Positions 10,481-24,100 of a stretch of DNA of 64,000 nucleotides are shown here, one piece after another. Source of the stretch: Saposhnikovia divaricata (taxonomy: Eukaryota > Streptophyta > Magnoliopsida > Apiales > Apiaceae); assembly GCA_036435485.1 (NCBI GenBank), contig CM071595.1:3348001-3412000 (forward strand), read 5' to 3'. The translations under genes were made by a program, and so were the position numbers. Position 1 is the first letter of the stretch. Every line of letters begins with the position of its first letter. The notes beneath the pieces were generated by a model, which saw nothing but the letters and a program-made list of their open reading frames with translations, had not been told where the DNA came from and ran no database searches.

Positions 10481-13400
10481 GAATTCCAATAACCCATAGG
10501 AACAAAATATGCAAAAATATCCACAAAATGGTCCGACTCAATTTTTAACAATATCCCGTGTACTAACCCCTTTGGGAATATCCGAAAATCGAGTTTCGAT
10601 TATATCAGCTCCGATTCAGGTCCGAAACGCGTCAAATAAAATTTTGTTGAATCCCAATAACCCCTAGGAACAAAATATGTAAAAATGTCCATGAAATGGT
10701 CCGACCCGATTTTTAACAATATTTCGTGAACTAACCCTTTTGAGGATTATCCGAAAACCGATTTTCAATCATATCAGGTCCGATTCTGGTTTGAATTACG
10801 TCAAATAAAATTTTGTTGAATTTTAATAACCCATAGGAACAAAATCTGTAAAAACATCCACAATATGGCCCGAGTCGATTTTTAACAATACCCCGTATGC
10901 TAACACCTTTTTAGGATTATCCGAAAATCGGGTTTCGATCATATCAACTCCGATTCGGGTCCGAATTACGTCAAATAAAATTTCATTGAATTCCAATAAC
11001 CCATAAGAACAAAATATGTAAAAATATCCGTAAAATGGTTCGACTCGATTTTTAACAATATCCCGTGTACTAACCCCTTTGAGGATTATCCGAAAACCGA
11101 GTTTCGGTCATTTCAGCCCCGATTCAGGTCCGACCGGCACCAAATAAAATTTCATTGAATTCCAATAACCCATAGGAACAAAATATGTAAAAATATCCAC
11201 AAAATGGTCCGACTCAATTTTTAACAATATCCCGTGTACTAACCCCTTTGGGAATATCCGAAAATCGAGTATCGATTATATCAGCTCCGATTCAGGTCCG
11301 AAACGCGTCAAATAAAATTTTGTTGAATCCCAATAACCCGTAGGAACAAAATATGTAAAAATGTCCATGAAATGGTCCGACCCGATTTTTAACAATATTT
11401 CGTGTACTAACCCTTTTGAGGATTATCCGGAAACCGATTTTCAATCATATCAGGTCTGATTCAGGTTCGAACTACGTCAAATAAAATTTTGTTGAATTTT
11501 AATAACCCATAGGAACAAAATCTGTAAAAATATCCACAAAATGGCCCGACTCGATTTTTAACAATACCCCGTATGCTAACACCATTTTAGGATTATTCGA
11601 AAGTCGGGTTTCGATCATATCAGCTCCGATTCAGGTCCGAATTACATCAAATAAAATTTCATTGAATTCCAAAAACCCATAAGAACAAAATATGTAAAAA
11701 TATCCACAAAATGGTCCGACTCGATTTTTAACAATATCCCCTGTACTAACCCCTTTGAGGATTATCCGAAAACCGAGTTTCGGTCATTTCAGCCCCGATT
11801 CAGGTCCAACCGGCACCAAATAAAATTTCATTGAATTCCAATAACCCATAGGAACAAAATATGTAAAAATATCCACAAAATGGTCCGACTCAATTTTTAA
11901 CAATATCCCGTGTACTAACCCCTTTGGGAATATCCGAAAATCGAGTTTCGATTATATCAGCTCCGATTCAGGTCCGAAACGCGTCAAATAAAATTTTGTT
12001 GAATCCCAATAACCCGTAGGAACAAAATATGTAAAAATGTCCATGAAATGGTCCGACCCGATTTTTAACAATATTTCGTGAACTAACCCTTTTGAGGATT
12101 ATCCGAAAACCGATTTTCAATCATATCAGGTCCGATTCTGGTTCGAATTACGTCAAATAAAATTTTGTTGAATTTTAATAACCCATAGGAACAAAATCTG
12201 TAAAAACATCCACAATATGGCCCGACTCGATTTTTAACAATACCCCGTATGCTAACACCTTTTTAGGATTATCCGAAAATCGGGTTTCGGTCATATCAGC
12301 TCCGATTCGGGTCCGAATTACGTCAAATAAAATTTCATTGAATTCCAATAACCCATAAGAACAAAATATGTAAAAATATCCATAAAATGGTTCGACTCGA
12401 TTTTTAACAATATCCCGTGTACTAACCCCTTTGAGGATTATCCGAAAACCGAGTTTCGGTCATTTCAGCCCCGATTCAGGTCCGACCGGCACCAAATAAA
12501 ATTTCATTGAATTCCAATAACCCATGGAACAAAATATGTAAAAATATCCACAAAATGGTCCGACTCGATTTTTAACAATATCCCCTGTACTAACCCTTTT
12601 GAGGATTATCCGAAAACCGAGTTTCGGTCATTTCAGCCCCGATTCAGGTCCAACTGGCACCAAATAAAATTTCATTGAATTCCAATAACCCATAGGAACA
12701 AAATATGTAAAAATATCCACAAAATGGTCGGACTCAATTTTTAACAATATCCCGTGTACTAACCCCTTTGGGAATATCCGAAAATCGAGTTTCGATTATA
12801 TCAGCTCCGATTCAGGTCCGAAACGCGTCAAATAAAATTTTGTTGAATCCCAATAACCCGTAGGAACAAAATATGTAAAAATGTCCATGAAATGGTCCGA
12901 CCCGATTTTTAACAATATTTCGTGAACTAACCCTTTTGAGGATTATCCGAAAACCGATTTTCAATCATATCAGGTCCGATTCTGGTTCGAATTACGTCAA
13001 ATAAAATTTTGTAGAATTTTAATAACCCATAGGAACAAAATCTGTAAAAACATCCACAATATGGCCCGACTCGATTTTTAACAATACCCTGTATGCGAAC
13101 ACCTTTTTAGGATTATCCGAAAATCGGGTTTCGGTCATATCAGCTCCGATTTGGGTCCGAATTACGTCAAATAAAATTTCATTGAATTCCAATAACCCAT
13201 AAGAACAAAATATGTAAAAATATCCATAAAATGGTTCGACTCGATTTTTAACAATATCCCGTGTACTAACCCCTTTGAGGATTATCCGAAAACCGAGTTT
13301 CGGTCATTTCAGCCCCGATTCAGGTCCGACCGGCACCAAATAAAATTTCATTGAATTCCAATAACCCATGGAACAAAATATGTAAAAATATTCACAAAAT

Positions 13401-14196
13401 GGTCCGACTCGATTTTTAACAATATCCCCTGTACTAACCCCTTTGAGGATTATCCGAAAACCGAGTTTCGGTCATTTCAGCTCCGATTCAGGTCCAACCG
13501 GCACCAAATAAAATTTCATTGAATTCCAATAACCCATAGGAACAAAATATGTAAAAATATCCACAAAATGGTCGGACTCAATTTTTAACAATATCCCGTG
13601 TACTAACCCCTTTGGGAATATCCGAAAATCGAGTTTCGATTATATCAGCTCCGATTCAGGTCCGAAACGCGTCAAATAAAATTTTGTTGAATCCCAATAA
13701 CCCGTAGGAACAAAATATGTAAAAATGTCCATGAAATGGTCCGACCCGATTTTTAACAATATTTCGTGAACTAACCCTTTTGAGGATTATCCGAAAACCG
13801 ATTTTCAATCATATCAGGTCCGATTCTGGTTCGAATTACGTCAAATAAAATTTTGTTGAATTTTAATAACCCATAGGAACAAAATCTGTAAAAATATCCA
13901 CAATATGGCCCGACTCGATATTTAACAATACCCCGTATGCTAACACCTTTTTAGGATTATCCGAAAATCGGGTTTCGATCATATCAGCTCCGATTCGGGT
14001 CCGAATTACGTCAAATAAAATTTCATTGAATTCCAATAACCCATAAGAACAAAATATGTAAAAATATCCATAAAATGGTTCGACTCGATTTTTAACAATA
14101 TCCCGTGTACTAACCCCTTTGAGGATTATCCGAAAACCGAGTTTCGGTCATTTCAGCCCCGATTCAGGTCCGACCGGCACCAAATAAAATTTCATT
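10481..14196. repeat. 22-mer compound HOR, 3716 bp
   Basis: Units: 10481 ABC2-D, 11157 ABC1-F, 11833 ABC2-D-E, 12677 ABC2-D-E, 13521 ABC2-D. It follows 5413-10480 in tandem and is shorter by exactly 1352 bp, the size of the 8-mer duplicated only in the first block. The last unit ends in D (14028), where the first block ends in the F form (10312). Confidence 0.92.
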
Positions 14197-14532
14197 GAAT
14201 TCCAATAACCCATGGAACAAAATATGTAAAAATATCCACAAAATGGTCCGACTCAATTTTTAACAATATCCCGTGTACTAACCCCTTTGGGAATATCCGA
14301 ATATCAAGTTTCGATTATATCAGCTCCGATTCAGGTCCGAAATGCGTCAAATAATTTTTTGTTGAATCCTAATAACCCGTAGGAACAAAATATGTAAAAA
14401 TATCCATGAAATGGTCCGACCCGATTTTTAAGAATATTTCGTCTACTAACCCTTTTGAGGATTATCCGAAAACCGATTTTCAATCATATCATGTCCGATT
14501 CAGGTTCGAACTATATCAAATAAAATTTTGTT
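14197..14532. repeat. Gamma-type monomers A2 (14197-14363) and B2 (14364-14532)
   Basis: A2 ends GAAATGCGTCAAATAATTT (MluI site lost) and usually starts CCCATGGAAC. B2 usually starts GAATCCTAATAACCC, has TTTTTAAGAATATTTCGTCTAC, and ends GGTTCGAACTATATC. A2 and B2 are always adjacent and always followed by C2. Eleven gamma trimers occur: 848, 14197, 15718, 43092, 45455, 48657, 50001, 52191, 57761, 60124 and 62319. Confidence 0.93.
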
Positions 14533-15717
14533 GAATTTTAATAACCCATAGGAACAAAATCTGTAAAAATATCCACAAAATGGCCCGACTCGAATTTTAA
14601 CAATACCCCGTATGCTAACACCTTTTTAGGATTATCCGAAAATCGGGTTTCGATCATATCAGCTCCGATTCGGGTCCGAATTACGTCAAATAAAATTTCA
14701 TTGAATTCCAATAACCCATAAGAACAAAATATGTAAAACTATCCATAAAATGGTTCGACTCGATTTTTAACAATATCCCGTGTACTAACCCCTTTAAAGA
14801 TTATCCGAAAACCGAGTTTCGGTCATTTCAGCCCCGATTCAGGTCCGACCGGCACCAAATAAAATTTCATTGAATTCCAATAACCCATAGGAACAAAATA
14901 TGTAAAATTATCCACAAAATGGTCCGACTCAATTTTTAACAATATCCCGTGTACTAACCCCTTTGGGAATATCCGAAAATCGAGTATCGATTATATCAGC
15001 TCCGATTCAGGTCTGAAACGCGTCAAATAAAATTTTGTTGAATCCCAATAACCCGTAGGAACAAAATATGTAAAAATGTCCATGAAATGGTCCGACCCGA
15101 TTTTTAACAATATTTCGTGTACTAACCCTTTTGAGGATTATCCGAAAACCGATTTTCAATCATATCAGGTCCGATTCAGGTTCGAACTACGTCAAATAAA
15201 ATTTTGTTGAATTTTAATAACCCATAAGAACAAAATCTGTAAAAAATATCCACAAAATGGCCCGACTCGATTTTTAACAATACCCCGTATGCTAACACCA
15301 TTTTAGGATTATTCGAAAGTCGGGTTTCGATCATATCAGCTCCGATTCAGGTCCGAATTACGTCAAATAAAATTTCATTGAATTCCAATAACCCATAAGA
15401 ACAAAATATGTAAAAATATCCATAAAATGGTTCGACTCGATTTTTAACAATATCCCGTGTACTAACCCCTTTGAGGATTATCCGAAAACCGAGTTTCGGT
15501 CATTTCAGCCCCGATTCAGGTCCGACCGACACCAAATAAAATTTCATTGAATTCCAATAACCCATAGGAACAAAATATGTAAAAATATCCACAAAATGGT
15601 CCGACTCGATTTTTAACAATATCCCCTGTACTAACCCCTTTGAGGATTATCCGAAAACCGAGTTTCGGTCATTTCAGCCCCGATTCAGGTCCGACCGGCA
15701 CCAAATAAAATTTCATT
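14197..15717. repeat. 9-mer HOR, 1521 bp (copy 2)
   Basis: Monomers start at 14197 A2, 14364 B2, 14533 C2, 14703 D2, 14872 A, 15040 B, 15209 C1, 15380 D and 15549 E. The next 1521 bp match it almost base for base; the only difference I noticed is CCTAAT/CCCAAT at the start of B2. Shared private markers are CGAATATCAAG in A2, CGAATTTTAAC in C2 and the extra A in C1. Confidence 0.94.
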
Positions 15718-17238
15718 GAATTCCAATAACCCATGGAACAAAATATGTAAAAATATCCACAAAATGGTCCGACTCAATTTTTAACAATATCCCGTGTACT
15801 AACCCCTTTGGGAATATCCGAATATCAAGTTTCGATTATATCAGCTCCGATTCAGGTCCGAAATGCGTCAAATAATTTTTTGTTGAATCCCAATAACCCG
15901 TAGGAACAAAATATGTAAAAATATCCATGAAATGGTCCGACCCGATTTTTAAGAATATTTCGTCTACTAACCCTTTTGAGGATTATCCGAAAACCGATTT
16001 TCAATCATATCATGTCCGATTCAGGTTCGAACTATATCAAATAAAATTTTGTTGAATTTTAATAACCCATAGGAACAAAATCTGTAAAAATATCCACAAA
16101 ATGGCCCGACTCGAATTTTAACAATACCCCGTATGCTAACACCTTTTTAGGATTATCCGAAAATCGGGTTTCGATCATATCAGCTCCGATTCGGGTCCGA
16201 ATTACGTCAAATAAAATTTCATTGAATTCCAATAACCCATAAGAACAAAATATGTAAAACTATCCATAAAATGGTTCGACTCGATTTTTAACAATATCCC
16301 GTGTACTAACCCCTTTAAAGATTATCCGAAAACCGAGTTTCGGTCATTTCAGCCCCGATTCAGGTCCGACCGGCACCAAATAAAATTTCATTGAATTCCA
16401 ATAACCCATAGGAACAAAATATGTAAAATTATCCACAAAATGGTCCGACTCAATTTTTAACAATATCCCGTGTACTAACCCCTTTGGGAATATCCGAAAA
16501 TCGAGTATCGATTATATCAGCTCCGATTCAGGTCTGAAACGCGTCAAATAAAATTTTGTTGAATCCCAATAACCCGTAGGAACAAAATATGTAAAAATGT
16601 CCATGAAATGGTCCGACCCGATTTTTAACAATATTTCGTGTACTAACCCTTTTGAGGATTATCCGAAAACCGATTTTCAATCATATCAGGTCCGATTCAG
16701 GTTCGAACTACGTCAAATAAAATTTTGTTGAATTTTAATAACCCATAAGAACAAAATCTGTAAAAAATATCCACAAAATGGCCCGACTCGATTTTTAACA
16801 ATACCCCGTATGCTAACACCATTTTAGGATTATTCGAAAGTCGGGTTTCGATCATATCAGCTCCGATTCAGGTCCGAATTACGTCAAATAAAATTTCATT
16901 GAATTCCAATAACCCATAAGAACAAAATATGTAAAAATATCCATAAAATGGTTCGACTCGATTTTTAACAATATCCCGTGTACTAACCCCTTTGAGGATT
17001 ATCCGAAAACCGAGTTTCGGTCATTTCAGCCCCGATTCAGGTCCGACCGACACCAAATAAAATTTCATTGAATTCCAATAACCCATAGGAACAAAATATG
17101 TAAAAATATCCACAAAATGGTCCGACTCGATTTTTAACAATATCCCCTGTACTAACCCCTTTGAGGATTATCCGAAAACCGAGTTTCGGTCATTTCAGCC
17201 CCGATTCAGGTCCGACCGGCACCAAATAAAATTTCATT
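15718..17238. repeat. 9-mer HOR, 1521 bp (copy 3)
   Basis: Monomers start at 15718 A2, 15885 B2, 16054 C2, 16224 D2, 16393 A, 16561 B, 16730 C1, 16901 D and 17070 E. It is the immediate tandem copy of 14197-15717, so this is one of the youngest duplications in the window. Confidence 0.94.
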
Positions 17239-18083
17239 GAATTCCAATAACCCATAGGAACAAAATATGTAAAAATATCCACAAAATGGTCCGACTCAAT
17301 TTTTAACAATATCCCGTGTACTAACCCCTTTGGGAATATCCGAAAATCGAGTATCGAATATATCAGCTCCGATTCAGGTCCGAAACGCGTCAAATAAAAT
17401 TTTGTTGAATCCCAATAACCCGTAGGAACAAAATATGTAAAAATGTCCATGAAATGGTCCGACCCGATTTTTAACAATATTTCGTGTACTAACCCTTTTG
17501 AGGATTATCCGAAAACCGATTTTCAATCATATCAGGTCCGATTCAGGTTCGAACTACGTCAAATAAAATTTTGTTGAATTTTAATAACCCATAGGAACAA
17601 AATCTGTAAAAATATCCACAAAATGGCCCGACTCGATTTTTAACAACACCCCGTATGCTAACACCATTTTAGGATTATTCGAAAGTCGGGTTTCGATCAT
17701 ATCAGCTCCGATTCAGGTCCGAATTACGTCAAATAAAATTTCATTGAATTCCAATAACCCATAAGAACAAAATATGTAAAAATATCCATAAAATGGTTCG
17801 ACTCGATTTTTAACAATATCCCGTGTACTAACCCCTTTGAGGATTATCCGAAAACCGAGTTTCGGTCATTTCAGCCCCGATTCAGGTCCGACCGACACCA
17901 AATAAAATTTCATTGAATTCCAATAACCCATAGGAACAAAATATGTAAAAATATCCACAAAATGGTCCGACTCGATTTTTAACAATATCCCCTGTACTAA
18001 CCCCTTTGAGAATTATCCGAAAACCGAGTTTCGGTCATTTCAGCCCCGATTCAGGTCCGACCGGCACCAAATAAAATTTCATT
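17239..18083. repeat. 5-mer HOR (alpha ABC1-D-E), 845 bp
   Basis: Monomers start at 17239 A, 17407 B, 17576 C1, 17746 D and 17915 E. It is near-identical to the next 5-mer at 18084, sharing TATCGAATATATC in A and AACAACACCCCG in C1. Confidence 0.93.
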
Positions 18084-20976
18084 GAATTCCAATAACCCAT
18101 AGGAACAAAATATGTAAAAATATCCACAAAATGGTCCGACTCAATTTTTAACAATATCCCGTGTACTAACCCCTTTGGGAATATCCGAAAATCGAGTATC
18201 GAATATATCAGCTCCGATTCAGGTCCGAAACGCGTCAAATAAAATTTTGTTGAATCCCAATAACCCGTAGGAACAAAATATGTAAAAATGTCCATGAAAT
18301 GGTCCGACCCGATTTTTAACAATATTTCGTGTACTAACCCTTTTGAGGATTATCCGAAAACCGATTTTCAATCATATCAGGTCCGATTCAGGTTCGAACT
18401 ACGTCAAATAAAATTTTGTTGAATTTTAATAACCCATAGGAACAAAATCTGTAAAAATATCCACAAAATGGCCCGACTCGATTTTTAACAACACCCCGTA
18501 TGCTAACACCATTTTAGGATTATTCGAAAGTCGGGTTTCGATCATATCAGCTCCGATTCAGGTCCGAATTACGTCAAATAAAATTTCATTGAATTCCATT
18601 AACCCATAAGAACAAAATATGTAAAAATATCCATAAAATGGTTCGACTCGATTTTTAACAATATCCCGTGTACTAACCCCTTTGAGGATTATCCGAAAAC
18701 CGAGTTTCGGTCATTTCAGCCCCGATTCAGGTCCGACCGGCACCAAATAAAATTTCATTGAATTCCAATAACCCATAGGAACAAAATATGTAAAAATATC
18801 CACAAAATGGTCCGACTCGATTTTTAACAATATCCCCTGTAACCCCTTTGAGGATTATCCGAAAACCGAGTTTCGGTCATTTCAGCCCCGATTCAGGTCC
18901 GACCGGCACCAAATAAAATTTCATTGAATTCCAATAACCCATAGGAACAAAATATGTAAAAATATCCACAAAATGGTCCGACTCAATTTTTAACAATATC
19001 CCGTGTACTAACCCCTTTGTGAATATCCGAAAATCGAGTTTCGATTATATCAGCTCCGATTCAGGTCCGAAACGCGTCAAATAAAATTTGGTTGAATCCC
19101 AATAACCCGTAGGAACAAAATATGTAAAAATGTCCATGAAATGGTCCGACCCGATTTTTAACAATATTTCGTGAACTAACCCTTTTGAGGATTATCCGAA
19201 AACCGATTTTCAATCATATCAGGTCCGATTCAGGTTCGAATTACGTCAAATAAAATTTTGTTGAATTTTAATAACCCATAGGAACAAAATCTGTAAAAAT
19301 ATCCACAATATGGCCCGACTCGATTTTTAACAATACCCCGTATGCTAACACCTTTTTAGGATTATCCGAAAATCGGGTTTCGATCATATCAGCTCCGATT
19401 CGGGTCCGAATTACGTCAAATAAAATTTCATTGAATTCCAAAAACCCATAAGAACAAAATATGTAAAAATATCCACAAAATGGTCCGACTCGATTTTTAA
19501 CAATATCCCCTGTACTAACCCCTTTGAGGATTATCCGAAAACCGAGTTTCGGTAATTTCAGCCCCGATTCAGGTCCAACCGGCACCAAATAAAATTTCAT
19601 TGAATTCTAATAACCCATAGGAACAAAATATGTAAAAATATCCACAAAATGGTCCGACTCAATTTTTAACAATATCCCGTGTACTAACCCCTTTGGGAAT
19701 ATCCGAAAATCGAGTTTCGATTATATCAGCTCCGATTCAGGTCCGAAACACGTCAAATAAAATTTTGTTGAATCCCAATAACCCGTAGGAACAAAATATG
19801 TAAAAATGTCCATGAAATGGTCCGACCCGATTTTTAACAATATTTCGTGAACTAACCCTTTTGAGGATTATCCGAAAACCGATTTTCAATAATATCAGGT
19901 CCGATTCTGGTTCGAATTACGTCAAATAAAATTTTGTTGAATTTTAATAACCCATAGGAACAAAATCTGTAAAAATATCCACAATATGGCCCGACTCGAT
20001 TTTTAACAATACCCCGTATGCTAACACCTTTTTAGGATTTTCCGAAAATCGGGTTTCGATCATATCAGCTCCGATTCGGGTCCGAATTACGTCAAATAAA
20101 ATTTCATTGAATTCCAATAACCCATAAGAACAAAATATGTAAAAATATCCGTAAAATGGTTCGACTCGATTTTTAACAATATCCCGTGTACTAACCCCTT
20201 TAAAGATTATCCGAAAACCGAGTTTCGGTCATTTCAGCCCCGATTCAGGTCCGACCGGCACCAAATAAAATTTCATTGAATTCCAATAACCCATAGGAAC
20301 AAAATATGTAAAATTATCCACAAAATGGTCCGACTCAATTTTTAACAATATCCCGTGTACTAACCCCTTTGGGAATATCCGAAAATCGAGTATCGATTAT
20401 ATCAGCTCCGATTCAGGTCTGAAACGCGTCAAATAAAATTTTGTTGAATCCCAATAACCCGTAGGAACAAAATATGTAAAAATGTCCATGAAATGGTCCG
20501 ACCCGATTTTTAACAATATTTCGTGTACTAACCCTTTTGAGGATTATCCGAAAACCGATTTTCAATCATATCAGGTCCGATTCAGGTTCGAACTACGTCA
20601 AATAAAATTTTGTTGAATTTTAATAACCCATAGGAACAAAATCTGTAAAAATATCCACAAAATGGCCCGACTCGATTTTTAACAATACCCCGTATGCTAA
20701 CACCATTTTAGGATTATTCGAAAGTCGGGTTTCGATCATATCAGCTCCGATTCAGGTCCGAATTACGTCAAATAAAATTTCATTGAATTCCAATAACCCA
20801 TAAGAACAAAATATGTAAAAATATCCATAAAATGGTTCGACTCGATTTTTAACAATATCCCGTGTACTAACCCCTTTGAGGATTATCCGAAAACCGAGTT
20901 TCGGTCATTTCAGCCCCGATTCAGGTCCGACCGGCACCAAATAAAATTTCATTGAATTCCAATAACCCATAGGAAC

Positions 20977-21001
20977 AAAATATGTAAAAATATCCACAAA
21001 A
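20977..21001. other. Phased A-tracts near monomer start (representative)
   Basis: Three A-tracts (AAAA, AAAAA, AAAA) lie at monomer positions 24-27, 33-37 and 45-48, centres about 9.5 and 11.5 bp apart, close to one helical turn. They are kept in nearly all monomers (the third shortened to AAA in B), so intrinsic curvature is expected once per monomer. Confidence 0.6.
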
Positions 21002-21055
21002 TGGTCCGACTCGATTTTTAACAATATCCCCTGTACTAACCCCTTTGAGGATTAT

Positions 21056-21074
21056 CCGAAAACCGAGTTTCGGT
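21056..21074. other. Dyad in class E monomer (representative)
   Basis: ACCGA (21062-21066), GTT, TCGGT (21070-21074). An alternative nested pairing is CCGAAA (21056-21061) with TTTCGG (21068-21073). D and F share it. Relative to class A, the second arm base changes T to C and its partner changes A to G, so pairing is kept. Function unknown. Confidence 0.8.
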
Positions 21075-21122
21075 CATTTCAGCCCCGATTCAGGTCCGAC
21101 CGGCACCAAATAAAATTTCATT

Positions 21123-24100
21123 GAATTCCAATAACCCATAGGAACAAAATATGTAAAAATATCCACAAAATGGTCCGACTCAATTTTTAACAATATCCCG
21201 TGTACTAACCCCTTTGGGAATATCCGAAAATCGAGTATCGAATATATCAGCTCCGATTCAGGTACGAAACGCGTCAAATAAAATTTTGTTGAATCCCAAT
21301 AACCCGTAGGAACAAAATATGTAAAAATGTCCATGAAATGGTCCGACCCGATTTTTAACAATATTTCGTGTACTAACCCTTTTGAGGATTATCCGAAAAC
21401 CGATTTTCAATCATATCAGGTCCGATTCAGGTTCGAACTACGTCAAATAAAATTTTGTTGAATTTTAATAACCCATAGGAACAAAATCTGTAAAAATATC
21501 CACAAAATGGCCCGACTCGATTTTTAACAACACCCCGTATGCTAACACCATTTTAGGATTATTCGAAAGTCGGGTTTCGATCATATCAGCTCCGATTCAG
21601 GTCCGAATTACGTCAAATAAAATTTCATTGAATTCCATTAACCCATAAGAACAAAATATGTAAAAATATCCATAAAATGGTTCGACTCGATTTTTAACAA
21701 TATCCCGTGTACTAACCCCTTTGAGGATTATCCGAAAACCGAGTTTCGGTCATTTCAGCCCCGATTCAGGTCCGACCGGCACCAAATAAAATTTCATTGA
21801 ATTCCAATAACCCATAGGAACAAAATATGTAAAAATATCCACAAAATGGTCCGACTCGATTTTTAACAATATCCCCTGTACTAACCCCTTTGAGGATTAT
21901 CCGAAAACCGAGTTTCGGTCATTTCAGCCCCGATTCAGGTCCGACCGGCACCAAATAAAATTTCATTGAATTCCAATAACCCATAGGAACAAAATATGTA
22001 AAAATATCCACAAAATGGTCCGACTCAATTTTTAACAATATCCCGTGTACTAACCCCTTTGGGAATATCCGAAAATCGAGTTTCGATTATATCAGCTCCG
22101 ATTCAGGTCCGAAACGCGTCAAATAAAATTTTGTTGAATCCCAATAACCCGTAGGAACAAAATATGTAAAAATGTCCATGAAATGGTCCGACCCGATTTT
22201 TAACAATATTTCGTGAACTAACCCTTTTGAGGATTATCCGAAAACCGATTTTCAATCATATCAGGTCCGATTCAGGTTCGAATTACGTCAAATAAAATTT
22301 TGTTGAATTTTAATAACCCATAGGAACAAAATCTGTAAAAATATCCACAATATGGCCCGACTCGATTTTTAACAATACCCCGTATGCTAACACCTTTTTA
22401 GGATTATCCGAAAATCGGGTTTCGATCATATCAGCTCCGATTCGGGTCCGAATTACGTCAAATAAAATTTCATTGAATTCCAAAAACCCATAAGAACAAA
22501 ATATGTAAAAATATCCACAAAATGGTCCGACTCGATTTTTAACAATATCCCCTGTACTAACCCCTTTGAGGATTATCCGAAAACCGAGTTTCGGTAATTT
22601 CAGCCCCGATTCAGGTCCAACCGGCACCAAATAAAATTTCATTGAATTCTAATAACCCATAGGAACAAAATATGTAAAAATATCCACAAAATGGTCCGAC
22701 TCAATTTTTAACAATATCCCGTGTACTAACCCCTTTGGGAATATCCGAAAATCGAGTTTCGATTATATCAGCTCCGATTCAGGTCCGAAACACGTCAAAT
22801 AAAATTTTGTTGAATCCCAATAACCCGTAGGAACAAAATATGTAAAAATGTCCATGAAATGGTCCGACCCGATTTTTAACAATATTTCGTGAACTAACCC
22901 TTTTGAGGATTATCCGAAAACCGATTTTCAATAATATCAGGTCCGATTCTGGTTCGAATTACGTCAAATAAAATTTTGTTGAATTTTAATAACCCATAGG
23001 AACAAAATCTGTAAAAATATCCACAATATGGCCCGACTCGATTTTTAACAATACCCCGTATGCTAACACCTTTTTAGGATTTTACGAAAATCGGGTTTCG
23101 ATCATATCAGCTCCGATTCGGGTCCGAATTACGTCAAATAAAATTTCATTGAATTCCAATAACCCATAAGAACAAAATATGTAAAAATATCCGTAAAATG
23201 GTTCGACTCGATTTTTAACAATATCCCGTGTACTAACCCCTTTAAAGATTATCCGAAAACCGAGTTTCGGTCATTTCAGCCCCGATTCAGGTCCGACCGG
23301 CACCAAATAAAATTTCATTGAATTCCAATAACCCATAGGAACAAAATATGTAAAATTATCCACAAAATGGTCCGACTCAATTTTTAACAATATCCCGTGT
23401 ACTAACCCCTTTGGGAATATCCGAAAATCGAGTATCGATTATATCAGCTCCGATTCAGGTCTGAAACGCGTCAAATAAAATTTTGTTGAATCCCAATAAC
23501 CCGTAGGAACAAAATATGTAAAAATGTCCATGAAATGGTCCGACCCGATTTTTAACAATATTTCGTGTACTAACCCTTTTGAGGATTATCCGAAAACCGA
23601 TTTTCAATCATATCAGGTCCGATTCAGGTTCGAACTACGTCAAATAAAATTTTGTTGAATTTTAATAACCCATAGGAACAAAATCTGTAAAAATATCCAC
23701 AAAATGGCCCGACTCGATTTTTAACAATACCCCGTATGCTAACACCATTTTAGGATTATTCGAAAGTCGGGTTTCGATCATATCAGCTCCGATTCAGGTC
23801 CGAATTACGTCAAATAAAATTTCATTGAATTCCAATAACCCATAAGAACAAAATATGTAAAAATATCCATAAAATGGTTCGACTCGATTTTTAACAATAT
23901 CCCGTGTACTAACCCCTTTGAGGATTATCCGAAAACCGAGTTTCGGTCATTTCAGCCCCGATTCAGGTCCGACCGGCACCAAATAAAATATCATTGAATT
24001 CCAATAACCCATAGGAACAAAATATGTAAAAATATCCACAAAATGGTCCGACTCGATTTTTAACAATATCCCCTGTACTAACCCCTTTGAGGATTATCCG

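Larger units (their letters stand above)
18084..21122. repeat. 18-mer compound HOR (copy 1), 3039 bp
   Basis: Units: 18084 ABC1-D-E, 18926 ABC2-F, 19602 ABC2-D, 20278 ABC1-D-E. It is 3 bp shorter than the next copy because E 18760 lacks three bases (CCCCTGTAACCCC). Shared markers with copy 2: CCATTAACCC in D, GAATTCTAAT in A 19602, GGTAATTTCAG in F, and TTTAAAGATT in D 20109. Confidence 0.93.
20954..21122. repeat. Monomer class E (representative, 169 bp)
   Basis: Class E starts GAATTCCAATAACCCATAGG, has CACAAAATGGTCCGACTCG, ATCCCCTGTACTAACCCC, then the D-like 3' half. Two subtypes exist. E1 has CATAGG at the start and GGTCCGACC at the end. E2 has a 1-bp deletion (CCCATGGAAC) and GGTCCAACC (8793, 9637, 12509, 13353, 41065, 42585, 46801, 51347, 55061, 57254, 61475). 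Some E1 copies read CCCTTG instead of CCCCTG. By hand count the typical E monomer has 43 C, 24 G and 8 CpG in 169 bp. Confidence 0.94.

Noticed and set aside
17190..17477. Minus-strand open reading frame of 95 codons, repeated at 18035-18322, 21074-21361 and 24116-24403
   Set aside because: It is satellite read backwards. It spans about 1.7 monomers, recurs at HOR spacing, and its product is a periodic translation of the monomer. The 169-bp monomer shifts frame every copy, and other copies of the same region are closed by stops.
19268..19600. Minus-strand open reading frame of 110 codons, repeated at 22310-22642
   Set aside because: Longest frame in the window but wholly inside C2 and F monomers and repeated at the 3042-bp HOR period. 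No start context, domain or codon-use signal separates it from repeat sequence.
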